Positions 29,501 to 35,003 of a DNA stretch of 54,561 bases are shown here, piece after piece. The notes beneath the pieces were generated by a model. That model was not told the origin of the DNA. It did not search any database and saw only the letters and a list, made by a program, of their open reading frames with translations. Numbering within the stretch: the stretch's first letter is position 1; each line of letters opens with the position of its first letter. Position numbers and translations under genes: made by a program. This DNA is from Verrucomicrobiota bacterium (GTDB lineage: Bacteria > Verrucomicrobiota > Verrucomicrobiia > Chthoniobacterales > Chthoniobacteraceae), in NCBI GenBank assembly GCA_009885995.1, contig VFJQ01000089.1, positions 1 through 54,561 of the forward strand, written 5' to 3'.

Positions 29501-30264
29501 CCCGCGATCGTGATCGGTCCGATCTTTAGCGCGGCGATGAGCGAGTCAGTCACATTGCCGCCGTTGAGACTGGCATCCTTCAGCACGCGAATCGGCCCGA
29601 TCGCCGGTGCCACGATCGTGCCGATCAGGTCGCCGCCCGTAAGGCTGAACGAAACGATCTTCCGGTCCGCCACCAGCACGCCCGCAAAGCCACCCGCCGT
29701 CACCTTGAACGCACCGACGCTGCGCGCCGAGATCGCGGCGCCGCCTGCGGACACCGAGATCGCAGTGAACGTGAGCGTCTGCGCTGGCGCGGACAATTCA
29801 AACCCCGCGCCCACATTCCCCGCGATGAACTTCAGCCTGCGCAGTTTCCTGCTTTCCCCGCTGCTGATCACCGCTCCCGCGCCGACATCAGCCACGGTGA
29901 TCGCGCCGACACCCGCGGGCAGATTGATTCCCACCCCGGCGAGATTGGAAGCCGGCGCCAATACCGCCTTCAACGGCGTCGTGCCCGCGATGGAACTGAT
30001 CGGCACGTTCCCATTCCCACCGGCTTGCGTGACCTCGATCTTCAGCGTGCTCGCGTGCGTCGTATCGTGCAGCGTGATCGCGTCGATAGCTCCGCCGCCG
30101 ACCTGCGTCAGGTCAAACGTGCCCGGTCCGGTGAGCATGACGACATACGTATCGTTGTCGGCATCGGTGAGCGGGGCGGAAGTCTGCGCCGCAGGCAACG
30201 GTTCGGAGAACGCGAGGATCGCAAGCAACAGCACTAGCCGCGAAGAGAAGGGAGAAGCGCACAT
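23506..30264 (-). CDS. Giant exported YD-repeat/RHS protein with teneurin-like layout
   Basis: 2252 residues from the ATG at 30264, which gives the signal peptide MCASPFSSRLVLLLAILAF. Order: about 30-400, repeated beta-strand units (GPIRVL, GSVRIGGN, GKVTITG type); about 423-488, carboxypeptidase-regulatory-like domain (LRGIVRNKTGAPLPGVSI); about 735-748, Cys-rich GCGCDDC motif; about 928-1278, six or so NHL propeller units (AGTGVAGFSGDGGPA, VAPDGSIYISD, RIRRV). Then about 1290-2135, dozens of YD repeats (TYDADGRV, YDAAGRP); RHS core with YDAFGR, FGRRDYDAEAGRW and LYAYVSNDPINSIDPTG. The final 99 residues form a Lys/Glu-rich helical tip with no recognised toxin domain. No immunity gene follows: the next gene ends 55 bp away on the other strand. 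Confidence 0.92.
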   Translation of the reverse strand: MCASPFSSRLVLLLAILAFSEPLPAAQTSAPLTDADNDTYVVMLTGPGTFDLTQVGGGAIDAITLHDTTHASTLKIEVTQAGGNGNVPISSIAGTTPLKAVLAPASNLAGVGINLPAGVGAITVADVGAGAVISSGESRKLRRLKFIAGNVGAGFELSAPAQTLTFTAISVSAGGAAISARSVGAFKVTAGGFAGVLVADRKIVSFSLTGGDLIGTIVAPAIGPIRVLKDASLNGGNVTDSLIAALKIGPITIAGNLTNTKILAGAQLGDDHALGGSGNDADVFNAGSIGSVRIGGNVATSIVGAGYTPYDGVFGDANDGIYGGARSKLGKVTITGLLDNVSRIGAGKFGTVSVAGARVNPKLDPRFVTRRLKKEVIPPNPAMIAKPVDATTTTTLADATAFLYTGRNPIQTGVVPGTIKPARAAVLRGIVRNKTGAPLPGVSITTLDHAEFGETHSRADGMFDMAVNGGGVLVVKFEKDGFCPVQRQIDVAMQDFSMAADVTMVTADAAVTAVEFGTAAGMQMHEATMQSDADGDRQATLMFTPGTSASLVMDDGSVEPMTMLNIRATEFTVGADGAQAMPAMLPATSAYTYCVDLTADEAVNAGATRIEFDKPVWFYVENFLDFPAGNDVPSGFFNRETGLWEAGPSGKVIAIVSITGGAVDLDVTGDGNADTGATLTALGITDAERQHLAVKYATGQSLWRIPIPHFSPWDANWPFGPPPGAEPPKQPKPESPQGCGCDDCVKGSIIEPWNQILGEAVDIVGTPFALNYRSNRTAGHKASRQLRLALKGATLPASVKRIELEVEVVGRRYFQEFATTADDFTTFEWDGFDAYGRVVNGQQPTKVRIGYVYDGSYTEAARFGYNGTGVPITGDRARSEIVLSQTFDTALGALDLRRGSVGGWTFDVHHVYDPLGRVLYQGDGNRRVIESVAGVVTTFAGTGVAGFSGDGGPATQAQFSTPGDLGVAPDGSIYISDGGNRRIRRVAPDGIVTTIAGTGEAGYDGDGGPALNAKIEANQMDVGPDGSIYFEHANRIRKIDPNGVITTIAGTGAAGASGNDGPALAAAMAGVTPQVAPDGTVYFGQFLSGSFIRRITTDGIISKVAGTSAGFSGDSGPALTAQLNGPIDVVIGPDGSLYTGDTFNQRIRKITPGGIISTYGGGGSDFSLNTDGGPAASAGLALANGFSSGTDMAIARDGTIYFTQRAQGVVRQITPDGILNTLAGTGVRGFSGDGGPARQAQFNFLAGLEVGPDGSVYTADISTHRIRRIAPPLPGFTATEIAIPSEDGAELFRFDSKGRHLTTLNAFTGETLLSFTYDADGQLVKIKDHAGDVTTIQRTSAGAPVGVVGPFGQRTTLTADVNGNLTSIVSPGGAAHLFSYNADGLLTSETDPANRVHLFTYDAAGRLVLDDSPGTASQSLSRVDFLNGNTVTLQSALGVQQLFKTERLSTGAERRTRTDADGFSIVETLRASGIDTIVDSAGVTATRTQTGDPRFGFLAPITKTFTLATPGGKTLTLTTARTATLATVDNPLSVTNITETQQRNGRTTTTTFDAAARTFETTTAVGRKQTIVSDEHGEPTRIQLSGHAPETFTYDARDRPKTVTFGEGAAARVNQVSYNAAGFVASATDPLNAVTQFTYDADGRVTKSVLPGARTLNLTYDAVGNLTGVTPPGGALHQFTYTEFDEIASYTAPGAVVTTFEFNADRKLANITRPGAQTIDFAYDAAGRPMSRTIAAGATTFAYSATNGFLTTITSPDGATVAFTYDGSIPLGTTWTGTVAGSLSRTIDNDLRTATLSVNGTNAISFTYDNDSLVTGAGALTLSRSATTGLVTGTTLDTIGEAVSYNEFAEPTSVAVTANASALFSQQFTYDKIGRITQKIEAIGGTTRTFDYSYDSAERLSEVKQDNVTTESYGYDANGNRTTAIGVAATFDAQDRLTQSGASAFSYTAAGDLLTKTVAGATTTYTFDALGNLTAVVLPDATAIEYIIDGENRRIGRRVNGVLAQGYLYQDDLQIAAELDGSNAVVSRFVYPEDANVPAYMVKAGVTYRLLTEQNGSVRLVVNSADGSIAQRLDYDAFGRVLLDTNPGFQPFGFAGGLYDPSTKLVRFGRRDYDAEAGRWTAKDPLLFESGDTNLYAYVSNDPINSIDPTGLCPEKNPKDKKKKEEKKRLTDAELDKKAQKAAAKIQKLKDSLNFAREKGFPREMIDQIKADLANQERKAEKASSEKTSRAITRDIESAARAKDIARVFGRK

Positions 30265-30282
30265 ATTCGTTCGATGTGCCGG

Positions 30283-30311
30283 GAATTTGGCCGCGCGCCC
30301 ATTTTCGTCAA
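30283..30311 (-). promoter_or_regulatory. Possible promoter of the YD-repeat gene
   Basis: On the minus strand TTGACG (30311-30306), a 17-bp spacer and AAATTC (30288-30283), with the -10 ending 18 bases before the ATG. The -35 fits well; the -10 is weak. Spacing and location are the main support. Confidence 0.3.
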
Positions 30312-30475
30312 CCGCCACCGTCGGGTCAGCGTGGCGGCGGACGGCGCAGCGCCTTGTGCAGCAGCGGCTCGGCCCAAATCGCATACGCGCTCTTCGGGTC
30401 GCCTTTCGACTTCATCGTGAGCTGGAGTTCGCCCACATCCGACACCTCACACTCCAGCGCCTGCGCCGACTTGTA

Positions 30476-30646
30476 TGGAAGGCGATGGCGGGGGAGTGAG
30501 GCGTGCTCCGCACCCAGCCGAAGTTCTGTGGCCCGCCGGTGGAAATTCTCATCCCCCAGACGCGGTGACGCGGACCATGCGGATCACCCGCGCCTACTTC
30601 GACTTCAGCCCCGCCGTGTTCACCGCGATCACGCGATAGCGATGCG
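30476..30646 (-). repeat. Right copy of the 170-bp inverted repeat (pairs with 18867-19036)
   Basis: Read on the minus strand it contains the last codons of the hydrolase ([15 protein letters not shown]), about 95 bp of non-coding DNA, then on the plus strand an orphan fragment reading VWKAMAGE and a stop at 30499. That fragment is the C-terminus of the FAD oxidoreductase whose real gene is 11.5 kb away. Thus each copy owns one live gene end and one orphan end. Confidence 0.88.
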
Positions 30647-31928
30647 TCTTCCCCGGCTCGGCTTTCGTGTCGGTGAAGTTCATCGTCACCAGCGGCAGGT
30701 TCGGCGTGTCGCTGTATTGCAGGCCTTGGAAGATCGGGCGGCCGTAGGGATTCTTCGGCTGCTCGGGCAGGTTCGCGATCTCCTCGCCGTCGCGCTCGAT
30801 GATGAACCCCGCGAGCCCGCTCTCGAAGTCCGCCTCCGCATCCCACGTCAGCTCGCTGCCTTTCACCTGCACATTCGTCGGCGCTGGGGGCGGCGTCGTG
30901 TCGGGCACCGCCGTGTCTTTCACATACTGCGCCCACGCCTGCGCCACCGCCGCATTCGGCAGCCACACCGCTTTCTCCTTCGCGTCGGCAAACTTCGCCG
31001 CTGCCACCGGCGCGACCACTTCGCCTTCGCCGAGGTAAAGCGGCGCGAGCTGCGCGTCCGCTTCCGGCATCGGGCGAAGCGGCTCGCCGGCCTTCTTCGG
31101 CAAGCGCGCCGTCAGGCACGCGTCGAGCCACGGGATCGCGAGATAGCGTTGGTTCCCGCACTCGTGCGCCGTGAGCGGATCGACCGACAGGCCGAGCAGC
31201 GCCCCGCGCCCGCGCAGCTCCGTGAAGAACGCCTCATTCGCCGGCCACGCCCCGGCGAAGCGCCCTTCCTTGACCGTCACCCCTTCCTTCGTGCCGAGAT
31301 TGCACATCATCGGCACGCGCAACACCGCCTCCGTCGCCTCGTGCGGCTTGATCGTCGCGCGCTTCGAGTCCGCCTTCAGCAGCGGCACCCCCGACCGCAG
31401 CCACGCCGCCGCCACGCGCTCCGGATGCAGCAGCACCATCCCGCCGCACCAATGCCCGCCGCCGCTATGCCCCCACAGCGCCCACGGCACCTGCGCCAGC
31501 TCGGGATGCCCCGACTTCGCGCCGAGATCCGCCAGCGCCTTTTGGAAAGCCGCGTCCGACCCGTGGCGCGGATCGCACCAGAGCTGGCAATCCGCCTTGT
31601 CCGGCTGCTCATAAGACGGCGCGAGCAACGCGCAATCGTGCCGCTTCGCCAGCGCCTGCCAGTGCAGGTCCCACGCGCCCGTGAGCCCCGACTTGCACGA
31701 CCCTTCGCCGCACCCGTGCTGATGCACGATCACCCCGCGCAGCGTCTTCACGCCCGGCGGCATCCACACCGTATATTTCACCGGGAAAGCCAGCTCCCCC
31801 ACCGTCGTCGAAGCCTCATAGCGCACCCGATAGTAAGGCGGCTCCGCCGGCGGGAAGACATCATACGGCGCCTGCTGGCCGAGCGCCGACGCAGCGAGGA
31901 TGAGGAGCGGGAGAAGGAAGGGACGCAT
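30594..31928 (-). CDS. Exported alpha/beta hydrolase with C-terminal fibronectin-III-like domain
   Basis: 444 residues from the ATG at 31928 (signal peptide [18 protein letters not shown]). The esterase fold has [12 protein letters not shown] (oxyanion region, about 67-78) and the nucleophile elbow [10 protein letters not shown] (Ser in GHSGG, about residue 160). The HECGN segment near 280 may supply the His. From about 345 a fibronectin-III-like domain follows a [12 protein letters not shown] linker and ends [15 protein letters not shown]. Such esterases with FN3 tails are common in Verrucomicrobiota polysaccharide loci; substrate unknown. The gene's last 17 or so codons lie in the inverted repeat. 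Confidence 0.87.
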   Translation of the reverse strand: MRPFLLPLLILAASALGQQAPYDVFPPAEPPYYRVRYEASTTVGELAFPVKYTVWMPPGVKTLRGVIVHQHGCGEGSCKSGLTGAWDLHWQALAKRHDCALLAPSYEQPDKADCQLWCDPRHGSDAAFQKALADLGAKSGHPELAQVPWALWGHSGGGHWCGGMVLLHPERVAAAWLRSGVPLLKADSKRATIKPHEATEAVLRVPMMCNLGTKEGVTVKEGRFAGAWPANEAFFTELRGRGALLGLSVDPLTAHECGNQRYLAIPWLDACLTARLPKKAGEPLRPMPEADAQLAPLYLGEGEVVAPVAAAKFADAKEKAVWLPNAAVAQAWAQYVKDTAVPDTTPPPAPTNVQVKGSELTWDAEADFESGLAGFIIERDGEEIANLPEQPKNPYGRPIFQGLQYSDTPNLPLVTMNFTDTKAEPGKTHRYRVIAVNTAGLKSK

Positions 31929-32058
31929 GGGCGCGAGGGTGGCGGGGTGCGCCGCGGAGCGCAAGACGTGGCGCGAGTGTCGAAGGTCTAGCCTGCGAAG
32001 CTGGAGCTTCGCCCGCACTTGCGTTCCCAAACTGGATGGGAACGAGTAAAAGGTCGCG

Positions 32059-32412
32059 TCATGGTTTCTGTCCCAATGGTTCTCCCCATAAAGTCGTCCA
32101 ATTCGGAAGGAATGCCGGGAATGCTACGTCACTGAACCAGTCGGTGCGAATCCCAGGAAACCTACGTGGCAATTCCTCAAGCAACTCCGCGTAACAAACG
32201 AACTCCTCCGTCACGCGCGGGTAACGGTCGGAAGCATCAGTCCGGAAGCCGACACAAATCTCGTCGTATCCAAACAAGTCTTCCTTGAAAGCGACGACCT
32301 CGCGAACACCAACCCACTCGATATGAAGGACGACCTTGTCGGCCTCGGTGACGGAAAACCCGGACGCCTCCAATCGAATGACTGGCTTTGGTCTTTCCGG
32401 TTTGCGAAGCAA
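32059..32412 (-). CDS. Conserved small protein of unknown function
   Basis: 117 residues with a TTG start at 32412, or TTG at 32373 giving 104. The pattern [20 protein letters not shown], then [26 protein letters not shown], and [16 protein letters not shown] reads as a compact alpha/beta protein. I recall similar small hypothetical proteins from many bacteria, sometimes beside polymorphic toxins. That would fit an immunity role, but the YD-repeat gene is downstream and two genes away, so no link is claimed. It is cytoplasmic with no signal peptide. Confidence 0.7.
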   Translation of the reverse strand: MLRKPERPKPVIRLEASGFSVTEADKVVLHIEWVGVREVVAFKEDLFGYDEICVGFRTDASDRYPRVTEEFVCYAELLEELPRRFPGIRTDWFSDVAFPAFLPNWTTLWGEPLGQKP

Positions 32413-32460
32413 TGAAGGTATTGTTTGCGTCTGGGGAAGGGGTCGGTCTGTGAATCTCGC

Positions 32461-32697
32461 TTACCGCTCGTCGCCCGGCACCGGCGGGGCGTCGGGGACT
32501 TGTTCCATGATCCGGTCGAAGTCCTGCCAATTGCCCTGCGCGGCGCGTTTCTCGACGGTCAGGCCGAGCAAGGGGAGCGCGACGGTGGCGCGCAAGGTGC
32601 GCGAGATGAGTGCGTCCACGCTGATGTGTTCGCGCTCGGCTTGTGCGAGGACGGCCTCGTGCAGATCGTCGGGGATGGATGCTCGGAGCGTGGTCAT
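32461..32697 (-). CDS. Ribbon-helix-helix-like antitoxin
   Basis: 78 residues. The N-terminus MTTLRASIPDDLHEAVLAQA followed by EREHISVDALISRTL has the beta-strand/helix/helix pattern of CopG/Arc-type DNA-binding antitoxins; the tail after residue 45 is likely the toxin-neutralising arm. Its ATG overlaps the stop of the PIN gene (ATGA, 32694-32697). It is therefore translated after the toxin, the reverse of the usual order, and may autoregulate the operon from a site upstream of 33113. Confidence 0.8.
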   Translation of the reverse strand: MTTLRASIPDDLHEAVLAQAEREHISVDALISRTLRATVALPLLGLTVEKRAAQGNWQDFDRIMEQVPDAPPVPGDER

Positions 32698-33113
32698 GGC
32701 GTGACTAGAATGCGCAGGAATTCCCGCGGTGGCAAGACGACGACACCGTGCGCGGCGGCGGGTTGGAGGTGACGGAGATTGTGCGTCGTAATGAGCCGCG
32801 CACCGGAGGCTTCGGCGAGACGCAGCAGGGGTTCGTCATCGGGATCGGGCAAGCGGGTCGGCGGCGACTCGGGCAGGGCGACGCAATCGGCAGCCTGACA
32901 AATGGCATTCAGGAAAAGATCCACGTCGGGCAGCGTCAGTCCCACCGCGAGGGCGTTGCGTTTGAGCACCTCCTCGTATTCGAGCAGCAGATGATTGCTG
33001 AGCACCAACCGCCATTCTCCGCGCCGAAGCCGTTGCATGATCTCGAACGAGGCCCCTCGCTTCGAGAGCAGCGCTGCGAGGAGCACGTTGGTATCGAGCA
33101 CTGCGCGGATCAC
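32694..33113 (-). CDS. PIN-domain toxin (COG1569 type)
   Basis: 139 residues. The start MIRAVLDTNVLLAALLS has the first catalytic Asp (D7). A conserved Glu sits in LLLEYEEVLKRN and Asp residues in RLPDPDDEPLLRLA. The last motif reads LITTHNLRHL, with His-Asn where many PIN domains have Asp, a known variant pattern of this subgroup. It is probably an RNase held in check by the downstream RHH protein. The operon's upstream region (33114-33289) contains no other gene. Confidence 0.85.
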   Translation of the reverse strand: MIRAVLDTNVLLAALLSKRGASFEIMQRLRRGEWRLVLSNHLLLEYEEVLKRNALAVGLTLPDVDLFLNAICQAADCVALPESPPTRLPDPDDEPLLRLAEASGARLITTHNLRHLQPAAAHGVVVLPPREFLRILVTP

Positions 33114-33289
33114 GGCTTCCTCGATAGCTCAGCCAATGAGCGAAAAGCAAGGCGCAAGGCGCGATCGATCCCGGAGGAACACGAAAGCGGCTCGACGCCG
33201 CGCGTCGGGTTTGCTCTCCTCGTGCGCGTATGAATGCGTGTCCCTCACGAGAACAAAACTGCCCGGGATTCATCTGCTGATGCGTGGCG

Positions 33290-33517
33290 ATGGAACTCCA
33301 CCGAGTGCGGATCAAGCGCCGGTTTTTGCCCGACGACCTGACCGTTCCGAGCCTTCTCACCGGGCAGACGGTGCGCAATACCGAAGGGCTCATCCATAGC
33401 CCGCGGCTGTTTACGCTGGCGCTGCACTGCGAACGGCTGGGCACGACGCTGGAGTGGCTGCTGCCGAGTGCGGTCGGGCGTTGGGGGTCGGCGGATGGTC
33501 GCATCGTGATCCCCTAA
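33290..33517 (+). CDS. Small hypothetical protein
   Basis: 75 residues from the ATG at 33290 (a GTG two codons earlier is also possible). Reads MELHRVRIKRRFLPDD, then LLTGQTVRNTEGLIHSP and CERLGTTLEWLLPS: normal amino-acid mix with alternating hydrophobic residues, more protein-like than either opposite-strand frame. Not recognised. It heads a run of small plus-strand genes (33617, 33843, 34677) that may form one unit. Confidence 0.45.
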   Translation: MELHRVRIKRRFLPDDLTVPSLLTGQTVRNTEGLIHSPRLFTLALHCERLGTTLEWLLPSAVGRWGSADGRIVIP

Positions 33518-33616
33518 GGGGGTGGCGGCTTTTCCTCTGTAAGCCGCCAAGTTTCCTTGGCTGGAGACGATTCGGTGGCGGGCGCAAGGTCGCGGGCGAA
33601 CCGAACCTCGCCCCCG

Positions 33617-33850
33617 ATGAACCTTTTCCCGCTCCAGCCTGATCACCTGCCGCTTTCGCTGGGGGATTCGTCGCGAACCGGGAAGGCTTCGCCGCGAACC
33701 GGGAAGGCTTCGCCGCAAACTGGGAAGGCTTCGCCGCAAACCGGGAAGGCTTTGCCGCAAACCGGGAAGGCTTTGCCGCAAACCGGGAAGGCTCTGCGGC
33801 TTCCCCTTCCGCTTTCACTCCAACACCAACCCAGAATAAACCATGGCTGA
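33617..33850 (+). CDS. Possible small protein with seven-residue repeats
   Basis: 77 codons from the ATG at 33617 (MNLFPLQPDHLPLSLGDSS), then six copies of a RTGKASP-type heptad encoded by the 21-bp tandem repeat, overlapping the next gene by 8 bases. Both strands are open through the repeat, so openness is no evidence. Kept because the N-terminal part looks protein-like and the overlap resembles coupling. Confidence 0.3.
   Translation: MNLFPLQPDHLPLSLGDSSRTGKASPRTGKASPQTGKASPQTGKALPQTGKALPQTGKALRLPLPLSLQHQPRINHG
33673..33798. repeat. Six tandem copies of a 21-bp unit
   Basis: Units start at 33673, 33694, 33715, 33736, 33757 and 33778. The consensus is GCAAACCGGGAAGGCTTTGC plus C, with drift from GCGAACC in the first two units to GCAAACC later. 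The period is a multiple of three, so every frame keeps a heptad. There are no spacers, so it is a minisatellite and not a CRISPR array. Confidence 0.95.
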
Positions 33851-34568
33851 TCCGCTGACCTACGACACGCCCGGGCTCCTGTGGGACTCGGCCGCGACTT
33901 GGGACGGTGTGGCGGCCGCCAGACCCCGATCCATGAACAACACCAAAGCCATCATCGACTTCAGCCCCTATACGGCGGCGGAACTCGGTCCCGTAGCCCA
34001 GAGCATCCACGACAACATGACCACCAACGCGGCCACCTTCGGCTCGCCCCCCGTCACGATGACGGCGATGCAGACGCTCGTGACCACCTACGACACGAAG
34101 CTCGTCGTTCGCGCCAGCCGGGCCTCGGTGGATGTGCTCGCTTTCAACGAGGCGCGCGAGGCGCTCGACGAAGCGCTGGGAGTATTGGGCAATTACGTCA
34201 ATGGCGTGGCCAAGGGCGATCCGATGATCGTGGAAAAGAGCGGGTTTCCTTCCTACCTGACCACGCGCACACCTGATACCTCGGCCCCGGCGGCGCCCCA
34301 GGACCTGCGGTTGGCGCAGGGCGACATGAGCGGATCGATCCGCGCGCGTTACAAGCCCGACCGGCAGAAAAGCACCAATGAAGTGCAGACGAACACCGGC
34401 GACCCGAACACCGAAGCCGACTGGCACACCAAGGGGATATTCCAAGGCGGGCGGGCCGATCTCACTGGCTTCACGCCCGGCACCGTCGTTTGGGTCCGCG
34501 TGCGCACCGTCGGTCTCAAGGGCGTGATGGGCATATGGAGCGACCCCGCGCAGATCCGCGTGCTGTGA
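33843..34568 (+). CDS. Hypothetical protein with C-terminal fibronectin-III-like domain
   Basis: 241 residues, no signal peptide. Residues 25-150 are mostly helical (TKAIIDFSPYTAAELGPVAQ, FNEAREALDEALGVLGNYV). Residues about 150-241 look like an FN3 module (APAAPQDLRLAQGDMSGSIR, then GFTPGTVVWVRVRTVGLKG and WSDPAQIRVL). Similar helical-plus-FN3 proteins occur in phage tail or surface-structure modules of Verrucomicrobiota, which would fit the small partner gene at 34677. No phage hallmark gene is present, so the origin stays open. Confidence 0.7.
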   Translation: MADPLTYDTPGLLWDSAATWDGVAAARPRSMNNTKAIIDFSPYTAAELGPVAQSIHDNMTTNAATFGSPPVTMTAMQTLVTTYDTKLVVRASRASVDVLAFNEAREALDEALGVLGNYVNGVAKGDPMIVEKSGFPSYLTTRTPDTSAPAAPQDLRLAQGDMSGSIRARYKPDRQKSTNEVQTNTGDPNTEADWHTKGIFQGGRADLTGFTPGTVVWVRVRTVGLKGVMGIWSDPAQIRVL

Positions 34569-34676
34569 AAACGCAGACTGGGAGACGAGGAGAAGAGGAG
34601 ACGGGGAGACATCCCTTTCCAACCTTTTCTCCGAGTCTCCTCCGCTCCTCTTCTCCAAGTATTCCTTCTAAAAGCC

Positions 34677-34934
34677 ATGCCCTTCGATCCCACCAAACCC
34701 GCCAGTAACTCCCAGCTCTCCTCCGCGGAGATGCGCAGCCAGCTTACGGCGCTGAACACCGACATCCAGACGCGCACCACGGCGGCCGCGGTCGCCGCCA
34801 GCATCGCCGGCACGAGCAATAACTCGAATGGCGTGGGCGCGCTCGGCTTGATCGCCGATGTCTCTTACAATCCAAGCCAGATGCAGGACGTGCTGAACAA
34901 GCTCGATGAGTTGATCAACGCGCTGCGGCGGTAG
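34677..34934 (+). CDS. Small helical protein, possibly tail- or surface-associated
   Basis: 85 residues: MPFDPTKPASNSQLSSAEMR followed by SQLTALNTDIQTRTTAAAVA and a C-terminal amphipathic helix QDVLNKLDELINALRR. The Ser/Thr/Asn-rich middle and coiled-coil ends resemble short tail-fibre or sheath proteins. 34569-34676 upstream is a purine/pyrimidine-skewed gap with a near-mirror of GGAGACGAGGAG and CTCCTCTTCTCC. Confidence 0.65.
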   Translation: MPFDPTKPASNSQLSSAEMRSQLTALNTDIQTRTTAAAVAASIAGTSNNSNGVGALGLIADVSYNPSQMQDVLNKLDELINALRR

Positions 34935-35003
34935 GCGCGCGGGGCGGGGGGGTGAATAAATGCTTTCACCCGCGCGGCTTCCTCGCAATGTCGCGCGCCC
35001 CGA

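Noticed and set aside
30385..30593. A plus-strand gene ending VWKAMAGE at 30499
   Set aside because: Only the last few codons match the FAD oxidoreductase; the rest of that frame is antisense of the YD-repeat gene. It is a fragment inside the repeat.
33673..33798. Possible CRISPR array
   Set aside because: Units are directly adjacent 21-mers with no spacers and no cas genes nearby.
33411..34658. A 415-codon minus-strand frame across the tandem repeat
   Set aside because: The repeat length is a multiple of three, which keeps all frames open; the plus-strand frame at 33843 has an FN3-like pattern and normal composition.
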